This document shows positions 17,131-24,383 of a DNA stretch of 37,355 nucleotides, in pieces. Origin of the DNA: Rhodospirillaceae bacterium (GTDB lineage Bacteria; Pseudomonadota; Alphaproteobacteria; SHVZ01). Where the stretch lies: assembly GCA_016792585.1 (NCBI GenBank), contig JAEULB010000160.1, positions 1-37,355 of the forward strand, in the 5' to 3' direction. Within the stretch, counting starts at the first letter, position 1, and the number at the start of each line of letters is the position of its first letter. Position numbers and translations under genes: made by a program. The notes under the pieces were generated by a model. It did not search any database. It worked only from the letters and a program-made list of their open reading frames with translations, and was not told where the DNA came from.

Positions 17131-17212
17131 CGTCAGGGGTGCTCCGTCGCGGGGCTGAGAGGACAAGGTCCAACCCTTAAAGCTGATCTGGGTAATACCA
17201 GCGGAGCGAGAC
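17131..17212 (+). promoter_or_regulatory. TPP (THI-box) riboswitch
   Basis: The thiamine pyrophosphate aptamer is clear. P2 pairs AGGGGT (17135-17140) with ACCCTT (17173-17178). P3 is GCTCCG-TCG-CGGGGC, followed by the pyrimidine-binding CTGAGA (17155-17160). An extra hairpin GGAC-AAG-GTCC sits at 17161-17171. The pyrophosphate arm is CTGATCTGG...TAAT...CCAGCG with P5 CTGG/CCAG. P4 is short (GCT/AGC), and P1 is weak by eye (GTC/GAC). The likely Shine-Dalgarno GGAG (17203-17206) lies in the J5/4-P4 part of the aptamer, and the ykoF ATG is at 17217. There is no room for a separate terminator or anti-Shine-Dalgarno platform, so TPP binding probably blocks ribosome access directly. Control is expected to reduce ykoFEDC translation when TPP is high. 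Confidence 0.96.
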
Positions 17213-17216
17213 CTAA

Positions 17217-17825
17217 ATGTTCTCAGGCACGCAATTTTCCCTATATCCGATGACCGCGGACTTCGTCCCGGCGATCATGCGCGGCATCGCCGCGCTGGAT
17301 GCCTACAAGGACCAGATCCGCCGCGAGACCGACGACCTCTCGACCCTGATGGTCGGGCCGCCGGACACGATCGTCCGCGCCATGCGCGACGCCTTCATTG
17401 CGACCGCCTCCAAGGGCGACCACGTCGTGCTGTCGGCGACGCTCTCGCGCGGCTGCCCCGGCGAATCCGACGACCCGATCTGCTCGGCGGAAGCGATCCC
17501 GCCGATGAAGGAAGGCGAGGACCTCGTCGCCTCGTCGCTCGCCCGCTACGCGCCGGGCAAGCTCTCCGGCCTCAAGGCCTCGGCGCAGATCTCCCTGTAT
17601 CCGCTCGGCACCGAGGCGCACATGGCGCGGATCGGCGCCTGCATCGACTTCCTCAAGCGCGCGAAGGTCTTCGATCGCTCGAAGAACTTCTGCACCAAGC
17701 TCAAGGGCGACGCGTCGGAGGTGTTCGCCGCGATCGAACGCTCTTACCTCGATTTCGCGCCGGCCAACGCGCATGTGGTGCTGACCATCACCGTGTCGGC
17801 CAACAGCCCGAGCAACAAGAGCTGA
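17217..17825 (+). CDS. ykoF: YkoF-family thiamine/HMP-binding protein
   Basis: This 202-residue protein is built from two related halves: residues 3-95 begin FSLYPM and residues 105-195 begin QISLYPLGTEAHMARIG. This is the tandem ferredoxin-like repeat of Bacillus YkoF, which binds thiamine or its pyrimidine moiety. It has no signal peptide, so it is cytosolic, and it is thought to assist the YkoEDC transporter. It is the first gene after the TPP riboswitch and its start codon lies just outside the aptamer. The next gene begins 15 bp downstream. Confidence 0.92.
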   Translation: MFSGTQFSLYPMTADFVPAIMRGIAALDAYKDQIRRETDDLSTLMVGPPDTIVRAMRDAFIATASKGDHVVLSATLSRGCPGESDDPICSAEAIPPMKEGEDLVASSLARYAPGKLSGLKASAQISLYPLGTEAHMARIGACIDFLKRAKVFDRSKNFCTKLKGDASEVFAAIERSYLDFAPANAHVVLTITVSANSPSNKS

Positions 17826-17840
17826 CGGGGGGACAACACG

Positions 17841-18413
17841 ATGAACCAGTGGACCCAGCGCGAGATCGTCGTGGTCGCCGCCATCGGTGCCGTTTTCGGC
17901 GTCGTCTATCTCGCCATCGTGCAGCTCTGGCTGGTGGCCCAGGGCATCATCGGGCCGATCTCGCTCGACATCTTCTTCGGGCTTTGGTGCGTCGCGTCCG
18001 TGATTGCCGCCTACATCGTGCGCAAGCCCGGTGCGGCCTTCTTCTCGGAAGTGGTCGCCGCCATCGCCGAGGTCGCGACCGGCAATCCGGCGGGCCTGAT
18101 CCTGCTGCTCACCGGCGTCGTCCAGGGTGCCGGCGCCGAGCTTCCCTTCGCCGCAACCCGCTGGAAGCGCTACGACATGGCCGTGCTGCTGGCCTCTGGC
18201 GCCTCGGCCGCGGTGTTCAGCTTTGTCTACACGTGGATCCGATTCAGCTACGGAACGTTAAGCCCGACGCTGCTCGTCGCCATGTTCGTCGTTCGTGTCC
18301 TAAGCGGCATGATCCTGGCGGGATGGCTCGGCCGGGTGATCGCCCGGGCGCTGCAGCGGACCGGCTCCCTCGATGGCCTCAGGATCGACGAAGACAAGCG
18401 CGCCGCCGCGTAA
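17841..18413 (+). CDS. ykoE: ECF transporter S component, thiamine/hydroxymethylpyrimidine type (YkoE)
   Basis: This is the substrate-binding membrane subunit of an energy-coupling factor transporter, 190 residues long. About five or six hydrophobic helices are seen (for example 8-30, 38-60, 80-98, 110-130 and 140-165). The segment GVVQGAGAELPFAATRWKRY is characteristic of YkoE proteins, and WLVAQGIIGP lies in an early loop. With YkoD (ATPases) and YkoC (T component) it forms a complete importer. It has a recognisable ribosome-binding region (GGGGGG about 8 bases upstream). The 3' end overlaps ykoD by 41 bp. Confidence 0.94.
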   Translation: MNQWTQREIVVVAAIGAVFGVVYLAIVQLWLVAQGIIGPISLDIFFGLWCVASVIAAYIVRKPGAAFFSEVVAAIAEVATGNPAGLILLLTGVVQGAGAELPFAATRWKRYDMAVLLASGASAAVFSFVYTWIRFSYGTLSPTLLVAMFVVRVLSGMILAGWLGRVIARALQRTGSLDGLRIDEDKRAAA

Positions 18414-19992
18414 AGCCCCGCCGCCCGACGCCGAGGTCGTCCTCGTCGCCGACGGTGTCGGCGTCCGCTTTCCGCGCGCGATCCGCGATGCCGTCCACGA
18501 CGTCTCGCTGACGCTCCGCGCCGGCGAGCGCGTGGCGCTGGTCGGCCCCTCCGGCAGCGGCAAGACCACGCTGGCGCTCGCCCTCCTCGGCGCCATCCCC
18601 TCTCTCGTATCGGCCGATCGCCGCGGGGACGTGCGCTGGGCCGGTCTCGGCGACCGTAAGCTCGCGACCGGCACCGGCATCGCCGCGTCGGTGCTGCAGG
18701 ACACCGACGCGCAACTCGTGGCGCTCACCGTCGAGGACGAGCTCGCCTTCGCGCTCGAGAACCGGGGCCTGCTGCCGACCGACATAGATCGGCGTATCGA
18801 TACCGCGCTCGCCCGTCCGCCGGGCGCTGGTCTGGATCGTCGCGCACGCACGCTGACGCTCTCCGGCGGCTGGCGGCAGCGCCTGGCACTCGCCGCAGCG
18901 CTGGCGGAGACGCCGGCCGCGCTCGTGATCGACGAGCCGGTCGCGCATCTCGACGGCGAGGCCGCTGCCGATGCCATCGCCGCGGTCGGGGAGACCTGCC
19001 GCCACGGTGCTGCGGCACTGCTGGTCGAGCACCGGATCGACCAGGTCGCCGGCCTCGTCGACCGCGTGCTGGTGCTCGGATCGGACGGACATCCGGTCGC
19101 CCTCGGCGATACCGAACCCACATTGCGCGCGCTCGCGCGCGGCAACGATCATGGACTCCGGCTGCCGCCATCGGTCCGCGTCGCCGCGGCGCTCGAACGG
19201 GCGGGCGCCCGGGAAGGCACATCGGATGCCCTGTCGGTGGCGCTCGAAGCGCTGGGCTTCGACCGTCGACCGGTGCCCTCGACGGGGGCGCCGTTGCTCA
19301 CCATCGACTTCGCCGCCGTCCGGCGCGGCCGTCGCGCCGTGCTCGACAGCGTCGACCTCGTCATCCGCGAAGGGGAAGCCGTCGGCATCACCGGGCGCAA
19401 CGGTGCCGGGAAGACGACATTGGCGTTGCTCGCGGCCGGAGCGCTTCGGCCCGCCGCCGGCGTCGTCCGCCGCCATCACGCCGGTGCGCCGATCTTCGTC
19501 CCGCAGAATCCGGCGCTCGCCTTCGCGACCGGCAGCCTCGCTGCGGAAGCGGCGCGGCGCGGCCTCGGCTGGACCGACGCGGCTCGCGCGATCGCACGGA
19601 CCGGCCTCGCCCCAGAACCCGATCGTCATCCGCTGACCTTCAGCCATGGCGAGAGGCGACGCATCGCGCTCGCCTTGGCCTTGGCGCCACCCGAGCCGCG
19701 ACTGGTGATCCTGGACGAGCCGGCCTCAGGCCTCGACGGGGTCGGGCTCGCGGCGCTCGATGCCGACATCGAGGCGCTACGTGCCCGGGGATCCGCGGTG
19801 ATGATCGTCGCGCACGACCTCGACTGGCTCGCCCGCGTCACCGACCGGATCGCGCTGATCGAGAGCGGCCGGATCGCCGTCGACCGGCCGAGCCTGGCCT
19901 TCCTCGGCAGCGTCGTCTCGGGTCATCTGCCTCTCAGGGCCCCGCCCGCCGCCAGCCTCGCCGCACGTCTCGGTTGGAGCTTCGCGGCATGA
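18373..19992 (+). CDS. ykoD: ECF transporter ATPase with two ABC domains (YkoD)
   Basis: This 539-residue protein fuses the two ATP-binding subunits of an ECF transporter. Domain 1 has Walker A GPSGSGKTT (58-66), signature LSGGW (163-167), Walker B ALVIDEP and H-loop VEHRID. Domain 2 has Walker A GRNGAGKTT (341-349), a Q-loop in VPQNPALAF, signature FSHGE (422-426), Walker B LVILDEP and H-loop VAHDLD. The second signature departs from LSGGQ, while both Walker sites are intact. The ATG at 18373 lies inside ykoE; a later start would remove little of the conserved domain, so the exact start is not certain. The stop overlaps ykoC as ATGA. Confidence 0.93.
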   Translation: MASGSTKTSAPPRKAPPPDAEVVLVADGVGVRFPRAIRDAVHDVSLTLRAGERVALVGPSGSGKTTLALALLGAIPSLVSADRRGDVRWAGLGDRKLATGTGIAASVLQDTDAQLVALTVEDELAFALENRGLLPTDIDRRIDTALARPPGAGLDRRARTLTLSGGWRQRLALAAALAETPAALVIDEPVAHLDGEAAADAIAAVGETCRHGAAALLVEHRIDQVAGLVDRVLVLGSDGHPVALGDTEPTLRALARGNDHGLRLPPSVRVAAALERAGAREGTSDALSVALEALGFDRRPVPSTGAPLLTIDFAAVRRGRRAVLDSVDLVIREGEAVGITGRNGAGKTTLALLAAGALRPAAGVVRRHHAGAPIFVPQNPALAFATGSLAAEAARRGLGWTDAARAIARTGLAPEPDRHPLTFSHGERRRIALALALAPPEPRLVILDEPASGLDGVGLAALDADIEALRARGSAVMIVAHDLDWLARVTDRIALIESGRIAVDRPSLAFLGSVVSGHLPLRAPPAASLAARLGWSFAA

Positions 19993-20684
19993 GGACGCTG
20001 GATCCGCTGGTGAAGCTCGCGATCGGCTTCCTCTATATCGGCTTCGCCACCTTTAGCGAGCAGGCGCCCGAGCTCGCTGTGCTCGTCGTCATGCTGACCA
20101 CAATCCTGATCGGCGCCGAGGCGATGCCACTCAGGACCTTCGCGCTCGGGCTCGCGCCCTTCCTCTTCTTCGCCGTGACCTCGTCATGGATCTATGCGGT
20201 CGCCCCGAGCAACGTCTATGGCTGGACCGGATGGCAGGTTGCGCTGGCGGTGGGCCTGCGCACCGTCGCCGTCGGCCTCGTCTCGATGCTGTTCGCCTAT
20301 TCCACCGAGCCGGCCGATCTCGGCCGGGCGCTGGTCCACCGCCTGCATTTCCCCAGACGCTTCGTCCACGGCGCGCTCGCCGCGATCCAGTTCCTGCCGG
20401 CGCTCGCCGAAGAGGCGCGGATGGCGCGGCTGATCGCGCGCGCCTCGGTCCCGGCGGGCAACGCCATGCGCCGGGCAATGGCGGGACTCAATCCGGGGCT
20501 CGGCATCACGCTGCTGGCCGGCGCCATCCGGCGCGCCGGCACCGCCGCGCTGGCGATGGAAATGCGCGGGCTTTCCGCGACGACGCGCACGTCCACCTGG
20601 CGGGTTCCGCACGTCGCCCGGCGCGACATCGTCTTCACGCTGGGTGCGATCGCGGCTCTCGCCGCGATCTGGTGGGTCGCCTAG
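19989..20684 (+). CDS. ykoC: ECF transporter T component (YkoC)
   Basis: This is the transmembrane coupling subunit of the ECF importer, 231 residues. Hydrophobic segments are at about 8-45, 53-72, 80-105 and 208-230. The cytosolic coupling part includes HRLHFPRRFVHGALAAIQF and the motif AMEMRGL, corresponding to the conserved Ala-Arg-Gly motif that contacts the ATPases. The ATG overlaps the ykoD stop (ATGA). Its TAG shares a CTAG with the stop of the convergent dehydrogenase gene, so no intrinsic terminator separates the two. Confidence 0.92.
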   Translation: MRTLDPLVKLAIGFLYIGFATFSEQAPELAVLVVMLTTILIGAEAMPLRTFALGLAPFLFFAVTSSWIYAVAPSNVYGWTGWQVALAVGLRTVAVGLVSMLFAYSTEPADLGRALVHRLHFPRRFVHGALAAIQFLPALAEEARMARLIARASVPAGNAMRRAMAGLNPGLGITLLAGAIRRAGTAALAMEMRGLSATTRTSTWRVPHVARRDIVFTLGAIAALAAIWWVA

Positions 20685-21580
20685 AGGTTCGCCAGCAGGT
20701 GGATCAGGCTGGAGGTGTCCCAGCGTCCGCCGCCGCGCTTCTGCACATGGGCATAGAACTGGTCAACCAGCGCAGTCATCGGCAGCAGCGCGCCGTTGCG
20801 CTTGGACTCGGCGAGGCAGATGCCCAGGTCCTTCCGCATCCAGTCGACGGCAAAGCCGAAGTCGAACTTGCCATCGACCATCGTGTTGCCGCGGTTCTCC
20901 ATCTGCCAGCTCTGGGCGGCCCCCTTGGAGATCACCTCGACCACCTTCTTCGCATCCAGGCCCGATCGGACCGCGAAGTTGATGCCTTCGGCGAGGCCCT
21001 GGACGACGCCGGCGATGCAGATCTGGTTGACCATCTTGCAAAGCTGGCCGGCGCCGGCGGCGCCGAGATGGGTGACGGCACGGGCATATGTCGCCATCGT
21101 CGCCTCGGCCTTCTTGTAGGTGGCGGCCTTGCCGCCGACCATGATTGTCAACTTGCCGTTGACCGCGCCGGCCTGGCCGCCGGAGACCGGCGCGTCCAGT
21201 ACGCCGATGCCGAGCTTGGCGCCCGCCGCCTCGATCTCGCGCGCGACCTCGGCCGAGGCCGTCGTGTGGTCGACGAAGATCGCGCCCTTGGCCATGCCGG
21301 CGAACGCGCCCTTGTCGCCGTAGACGACGCTGCGGAGGTCGTCGTCGTTGCCGACGCAGCAGAAGACGATCTCCGCCCCTTTCGCCGCCGCCGCCGGCGT
21401 CGCCGCCGACTTGCCGCCGTACTCGGCGGCCCAGGCCTTCGCCTTGGCGCCGGTGCGGTTGTAGACGGTGACCTTGTGTCCGGCCTTCGCGAGGTGGCCC
21501 GCCATCGGATAACCCATCACGCCGAGGCCGAGGAAGGCGACGGTACGGGGCTTCTGGGCGGGCTTGGCGGCATCGGACAT
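20681..21580 (-). CDS. NAD(P)-dependent beta-hydroxyacid dehydrogenase (3-hydroxyisobutyrate dehydrogenase-like)
   Basis: This cytosolic oxidoreductase has 299 residues. The Rossmann motif is FLGLGVMG (16-23). The substrate-binding motif is DAPVSGGQAGA (Ser133-Gly135), and the catalytic lysine is Lys182 in GQLCKMVNQ. A helical C-terminal domain follows. The family includes 3-hydroxyisobutyrate dehydrogenase (valine degradation), tartronate semialdehyde reductase and glyoxylate reductase, which cannot be separated here. The N-terminal tail of about 10 residues is not conserved. The ATG at 21580 has AGGAGA 6-7 bases upstream. It follows the monophosphatase gene by 32 bp on the same strand. Confidence 0.9.
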   Translation of the reverse strand: MSDAAKPAQKPRTVAFLGLGVMGYPMAGHLAKAGHKVTVYNRTGAKAKAWAAEYGGKSAATPAAAAKGAEIVFCCVGNDDDLRSVVYGDKGAFAGMAKGAIFVDHTTASAEVAREIEAAGAKLGIGVLDAPVSGGQAGAVNGKLTIMVGGKAATYKKAEATMATYARAVTHLGAAGAGQLCKMVNQICIAGVVQGLAEGINFAVRSGLDAKKVVEVISKGAAQSWQMENRGNTMVDGKFDFGFAVDWMRKDLGICLAESKRNGALLPMTALVDQFYAHVQKRGGGRWDTSSLIHLLANL

Positions 21581-21612
21581 CGGGGATCTCCTGAGGAAGG
21601 GTCGGACGTTCT

Positions 21613-22434
21613 CTAGCGGACCTGCTGGCGTCGCTCAACCAGCGCCAGCGAATTGACGAGCGATCGCCAGCTCGCCTCGTCGGGCGCGAGGAACAGGCGG
21701 CGATAGATCTCGGTCGCGCGATAGGGGCTGTTATCCAGGAACTGGCCGAAGCCGCCGGCCTCCTTGTGCAGGAGCCAGCCGGGCGCGTGATCCCAGGGCC
21801 AGGTGCGATTGAACAGCGCGAAGTGGATGCGGCCCTCGGCCAGGTTGAAGTAGTCGGCGGCGGCGCAGCGGAGCGAGATGATCGAGGCCGGCTTGTCGGC
21901 GTTGCGCGCGACCCTGGCCGCCTGCTCGCGATCGCCGGTGTGGAAGGCGAGATTGCCGGACATGCGCTTCACGTCGGCCGGCTTCGCGGCATGGACCTTC
22001 TGGCCGTCGACCAGAGTGCCGCCGCCGGCTTCGGCCATCATCGTCCGCTTGCGGACGGGGTCGTGAATCCACGCGGCCAGCACCTCGCCGCCCCGCACCA
22101 GCCCGACCATGACGCCGAAGATCGGAATGCCGGCGGCGAAGTTGAGCGTGCCGTCGACCGGATCGATCACCCAGACCGGCGCCTCGCCGGCAAGGTGGTC
22201 CAGAAGCGACTTGTCGGCGGAGGTCGCTTCTTCGCCGACGACGAGAGATCCCGGAACCAGGCCTTCGAGGACCGGCGTCAGCCGCCGCTCGGCCGCGGTG
22301 TCGGCGGCGGTGACCAGATCGCCGGGCGTTTTCTCCGCGACGTCGCCGGCCGCGAGGCGGCCGAAGCGCGGCATGATCTCCTCGGCGGCGACCTCGGCGA
22401 TGTGCCGCGCGACGACGTCGAGGTCGATCTTCAC
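21613..22434 (-). CDS. Inositol monophosphatase family protein
   Basis: This is a Mg-dependent, lithium-sensitive-type phosphatase of 273 residues. The metal site is formed by GEE (Glu68/Glu69), WVIDPVDGTLNF (Asp91, Asp94) and an Asp in TWPWDHAPG. Members act on inositol phosphate, PAP, histidinol phosphate or fructose bisphosphate; the substrate cannot be assigned, and a SuhB role is one possibility only. A GTG start at 22434 is used because MKIDLDVVARHI fits the family N-terminus; no strong ribosome-binding site is seen. It begins 9 bp after groES on the same strand, an unusual partner. Confidence 0.9.
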   Translation of the reverse strand: MKIDLDVVARHIAEVAAEEIMPRFGRLAAGDVAEKTPGDLVTAADTAAERRLTPVLEGLVPGSLVVGEEATSADKSLLDHLAGEAPVWVIDPVDGTLNFAAGIPIFGVMVGLVRGGEVLAAWIHDPVRKRTMMAEAGGGTLVDGQKVHAAKPADVKRMSGNLAFHTGDREQAARVARNADKPASIISLRCAAADYFNLAEGRIHFALFNRTWPWDHAPGWLLHKEAGGFGQFLDNSPYRATEIYRRLFLAPDEASWRSLVNSLALVERRQQVR

Positions 22435-22443
22435 CGACTTACG

Positions 22444-22731
22444 TCAGCCGACGATGCCGAAGAGGTCGGATTCCTTCATGACGACGACGTCCTGGCCGTC
22501 GACCTTGACCTCGGTACCCGACCACTTGCCGTAGAGGACGCGGTCGCCGACCTTGACGCCCATGGGCACGCGCTTGCCGCTCGCATCGCGGGCGCCGGGA
22601 CCGGCGGCGATGACCTTGCCCTCCTGGGGCTTCTCCTTCGCCGTATCGGGAATGATGATGCCGCCCTTGGACTTGGTTTCCTGGTCGAGCGGCTTGACCA
22701 CGACGCGGTCGTGCAACGGCTTGAGGGCCAT
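22444..22731 (-). CDS. groES: Co-chaperonin GroES
   Basis: GroES is the heptameric lid of the GroEL folding chamber. The 95-residue protein has normal length, with [10 protein letters not shown] at the N-terminus, the mobile loop [14 protein letters not shown] (about residues 17-30), and [18 protein letters not shown]. It ends [19 protein letters not shown] lies 8 bases before the ATG at 22731; a longer in-frame reading upstream is not GroES-like. No groEL is next to it: the downstream gene encodes a monophosphatase. It is therefore a solo groES, intact by sequence, and the partner GroEL must be encoded elsewhere if this copy is used. Confidence 0.97.
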   Translation of the reverse strand: MALKPLHDRVVVKPLDQETKSKGGIIIPDTAKEKPQEGKVIAAGPGARDASGKRVPMGVKVGDRVLYGKWSGTEVKVDGQDVVVMKESDLFGIVG

Positions 22732-22937
22732 GAATGGAGCTCCGGCGGGCGGGTTGGACGTAAAGGCGGCGAGACCGTACGAGGCCCTGGCCTTGGATGT
22801 CAACGCGCGGCGGGAGATGAGGTTTTTGCCCGCTATCTGCCCATAAACCGGCGCTGAAAGCGGCGTTCAGGCCAAAAATTGAGCGTGACAACCCCAGGCG
22901 GTTGGGTTACATCTTGGACATAAGAATAAGAATGAAA
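22732..22937. other. Divergent non-coding gap between groES and the candidate small RNA
   Basis: These 206 bp hold the groES leader (minus) and the presumed promoter of the plus-strand small RNA. I see no tRNA, no ROSE-type thermometer and no convincing heat-shock promoter. On the plus strand TTGGGT (22902-22907), 17 bases and AATAAG (22925-22930) is a weak promoter candidate just before the first hairpin. An imperfect CGCT-GAA-AGCG hairpin lies near 22850. Confidence 0.4.
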
Positions 22938-23029
22938 GCCGAGGTCGAAAGACCGAAGGCTGTTGCCCGGGTTTGGGGAGGATCCTCGGGGGACGACTAC
23001 AAGGGCCGAAAGGCCCTTGTTTCGTTTCT
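22938..23029 (+). ncRNA. Candidate small non-coding RNA
   Basis: No protein-like frame covers this stretch, yet it holds an ordered RNA-like structure on the plus strand. The first hairpin is GCC-GA-GGTC-GAAA-GACC-GAA-GGC (22938-22960), a GAAA tetraloop with an internal loop. Next comes a pairing of GTTGCCC with GGG..CGAC around the palindrome GAGGATCCTC, and last a strong intrinsic terminator (22999-23029). The minus-strand neighbours on both sides cannot use this terminator, since only the plus strand has the T-rich tail. The 5' end may be a few bases upstream. I do not recognise a known family: it is not SRP RNA, tmRNA or 6S by sequence. A trans-acting regulatory RNA is the simplest reading. 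Confidence 0.55.
22999..23029 (+). terminator. Intrinsic terminator of the candidate small RNA
   Basis: ACAAGGGCC-GAAA-GGCCCTTGT is a perfect 9-bp stem with a GAAA loop, followed by TTCGTTTCT. The T-rich side is on the plus strand only. It runs up to the stop codon of the convergent glycosylase gene (23028-23030). Confidence 0.85.
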
Positions 23030-23582
23030 AGGCTTTATTCTTTCCTGCCGAAGTCTTCCAGGCCGGCTTCAATTTCAGGATCTTCCTGTGCACCGGACAA
23101 TCCTCGGCATGCGCGCCGGGCAGATAGCCGATGCTCATCAGGAACTCGCCGACGATCTCCCCGCCCGTGAAGCGGAAGGTCTTGCGGAAGAGCTTCACCC
23201 ACTCCTCCTTGGACAACGGATGGTTGGCCTCGATCCAGCCGGCGAAGCTGCCATGGGTCTTCCTTAAGTCGAGCACGACCTTGGCGTTGTGGATCGCGGC
23301 ATCGACCTTGAGCCGGTTGCGGACGATGCCGGTGTCGGCCATCAGGCGGATCCGGTCCTTCTCGCCGTAGCGCGCGACCTTGGCCGGATCGAAGCCCTGG
23401 AATGCCTGCCGGAAGGCCTCGCGCTTGTTCAGGATCGTCAGCCAGGACAGGCCGGCCTGGTTGATCTCGAGGATAAGGCGTTCGAACAGCGCCGCATCGC
23501 CGGCGACCGGAAAGCCGTACTCGTCATCGTGGTAGGGCCCGTGGACCGGGTGCCCGGGTGCGACCCGGCAATAGCTCGACAT
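23028..23582 (-). CDS. tag: DNA-3-methyladenine glycosylase I
   Basis: This repair enzyme excises 3-methyladenine from alkylated DNA. The 184-residue protein carries the TAG zinc site: Cys5, His18, His158 and Cys162 (HAEDC), equivalent to E. coli Cys4, His17, His175 and Cys179. The base-binding Glu39 and Trp47 (LEINQAGLSW) are present. The start at 23582 must be right because Cys5 is a zinc ligand. There is no Shine-Dalgarno at normal distance; instead a GC-rich hairpin ends immediately before the ATG. Transcription may come from the upstream membrane-protein gene. Confidence 0.95.
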   Translation of the reverse strand: MSSYCRVAPGHPVHGPYHDDEYGFPVAGDAALFERLILEINQAGLSWLTILNKREAFRQAFQGFDPAKVARYGEKDRIRLMADTGIVRNRLKVDAAIHNAKVVLDLRKTHGSFAGWIEANHPLSKEEWVKLFRKTFRFTGGEIVGEFLMSIGYLPGAHAEDCPVHRKILKLKPAWKTSAGKNKA

Positions 23583-23604
23583 GGCCCGGTTATAGGACCG
23601 GGCC
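23583..23604 (-). repeat. Inverted repeat abutting the tag start codon
   Basis: GGCCCGG, an 8-base loop and CCGGGCC form a 7-bp all-GC stem that ends one base before the ATG on the minus strand. The nearest Shine-Dalgarno-like AAGG is on the far side of the hairpin. There is no T-run, so it is not a standard terminator. It may restrict or reposition ribosome binding. Confidence 0.5.
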
Positions 23605-23624
23605 CTTGCTCAAAGCTACGTGGC

Positions 23625-24014
23625 TCAGGCTACGGCTGACGGCCGGCGGTGGTGGTGATGCCCGTGATGGCCGTTGTGACGCCCGCCATCGCCGCCCTGC
23701 CCGCGCCGGAACCAGAAGGCGGCGCCGAGCAGCAGCACGGTCGGGCCGAAGACCACCAGGCCGTCGATGAAGTAGGCCTCGGCCTGCTCCGCCCGGCTCA
23801 TGATCTCGGCGAGATCGCGGCAGCGCTGCTGATTGGCAGGCGACGCCGAGCGATTGCCGCAGGCGATTTCCTCGCGCGCCAGATCGACCCGCGCCATCGC
23901 TTTCCGGACAGGCCAAGCTTCAGAGACGTGCCATCCGGCGCCGATAGCCCAGATGCCGGCAATCAGGAGCGCCGATGCGAAAGCGACCGAACGCCAGGGA
24001 CTTTGCCGCCGCAT
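23625..24014 (-). CDS. Small two-helix membrane protein with His-rich tail
   Basis: I do not recognise a family for this 129-residue protein. It has a transmembrane helix at about 9-28, a loop with a charged helix and two cysteines (Cys52 and Cys65, possibly a periplasmic disulfide), and a second helix at about 82-102. It ends in a basic, histidine-rich tail (HNGHHGHHHHRR, from residue 113). The tail could bind metal ions, but this is inference from composition. The ATG at 24014 is supported by GGAGG 6 bases upstream; a longer frame upstream lacks such a site. It lies 42 bp upstream of tag on the same strand. Confidence 0.7.
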   Translation of the reverse strand: MRRQSPWRSVAFASALLIAGIWAIGAGWHVSEAWPVRKAMARVDLAREEIACGNRSASPANQQRCRDLAEIMSRAEQAEAYFIDGLVVFGPTVLLLGAAFWFRRGQGGDGGRHNGHHGHHHHRRPSAVA

Positions 24015-24131
24015 AAGAGACCTCCGTCCTTCAGACGAAGAAATCCCCCTCCTGACGGTTAGTTTTGCATAGCCCGCGCCGCGTTCAAGCGATGCCCTCA
24101 AATGTCACAATAATGTCTTAAGTCTATTGAA
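24015..24131. other. AT-rich non-coding gap upstream of the His-tailed membrane protein
   Basis: This 117-bp gap contains an AT-rich stretch (about 24100-24131) with the short inverted repeat CAATA/TATTG, which might act as a weak transcription end for the DUF1467 gene. I see no clear promoter hexamers, tRNA or riboswitch. Confidence 0.4.
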
Positions 24132-24377
24132 TTATTCACGCCCGATCAGATCGAATCCGAACGGATCGTAAGTCACCAGCCACCAGACGACCCCCCAGAA
24201 TACCGCGGCGATCACCGTCGCCAGCCCGGCCTTCCAGGCGAGTCGGGGGTTGGAGGGCGCACTGGTCGCCTGCCCATCCGGAACCTGGTCGGGGATCTCG
24301 ACCCCGAGCGGCAGGACGGCGAACCACGAGAGCCACCAGAGCACGACATAGACCATGATGCCGGTTGCCCAGGTCAT
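24132..24377 (-). CDS. DUF1467 family membrane protein
   Basis: This small inner-membrane protein of 81 residues has two hydrophobic helices (about 3-26 and 47-69). The motif WWLSWFAVLPLGVEIP is typical of DUF1467. The function is unknown. In many alphaproteobacteria it follows the methylmalonyl-CoA epimerase gene, as here with a 6-bp gap, so it is probably the last gene of the nuo-birA-rnj-mce transcript. Confidence 0.88.
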   Translation of the reverse strand: MTWATGIMVYVVLWWLSWFAVLPLGVEIPDQVPDGQATSAPSNPRLAWKAGLATVIAAVFWGVVWWLVTYDPFGFDLIGRE

Positions 24378-24383
24378 GGCGGC

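Noticed and set aside
22938..23029. tRNA, SRP RNA, tmRNA or 6S RNA identity
   Set aside because: None of the characteristic conserved segments or acceptor and T-loop features is visible.
22902..23267. Possible small protein gene on the plus strand across the sRNA region
   Set aside because: It runs through the terminator hairpin and into the antisense of tag, with no recognisable domain or ribosome-binding site.
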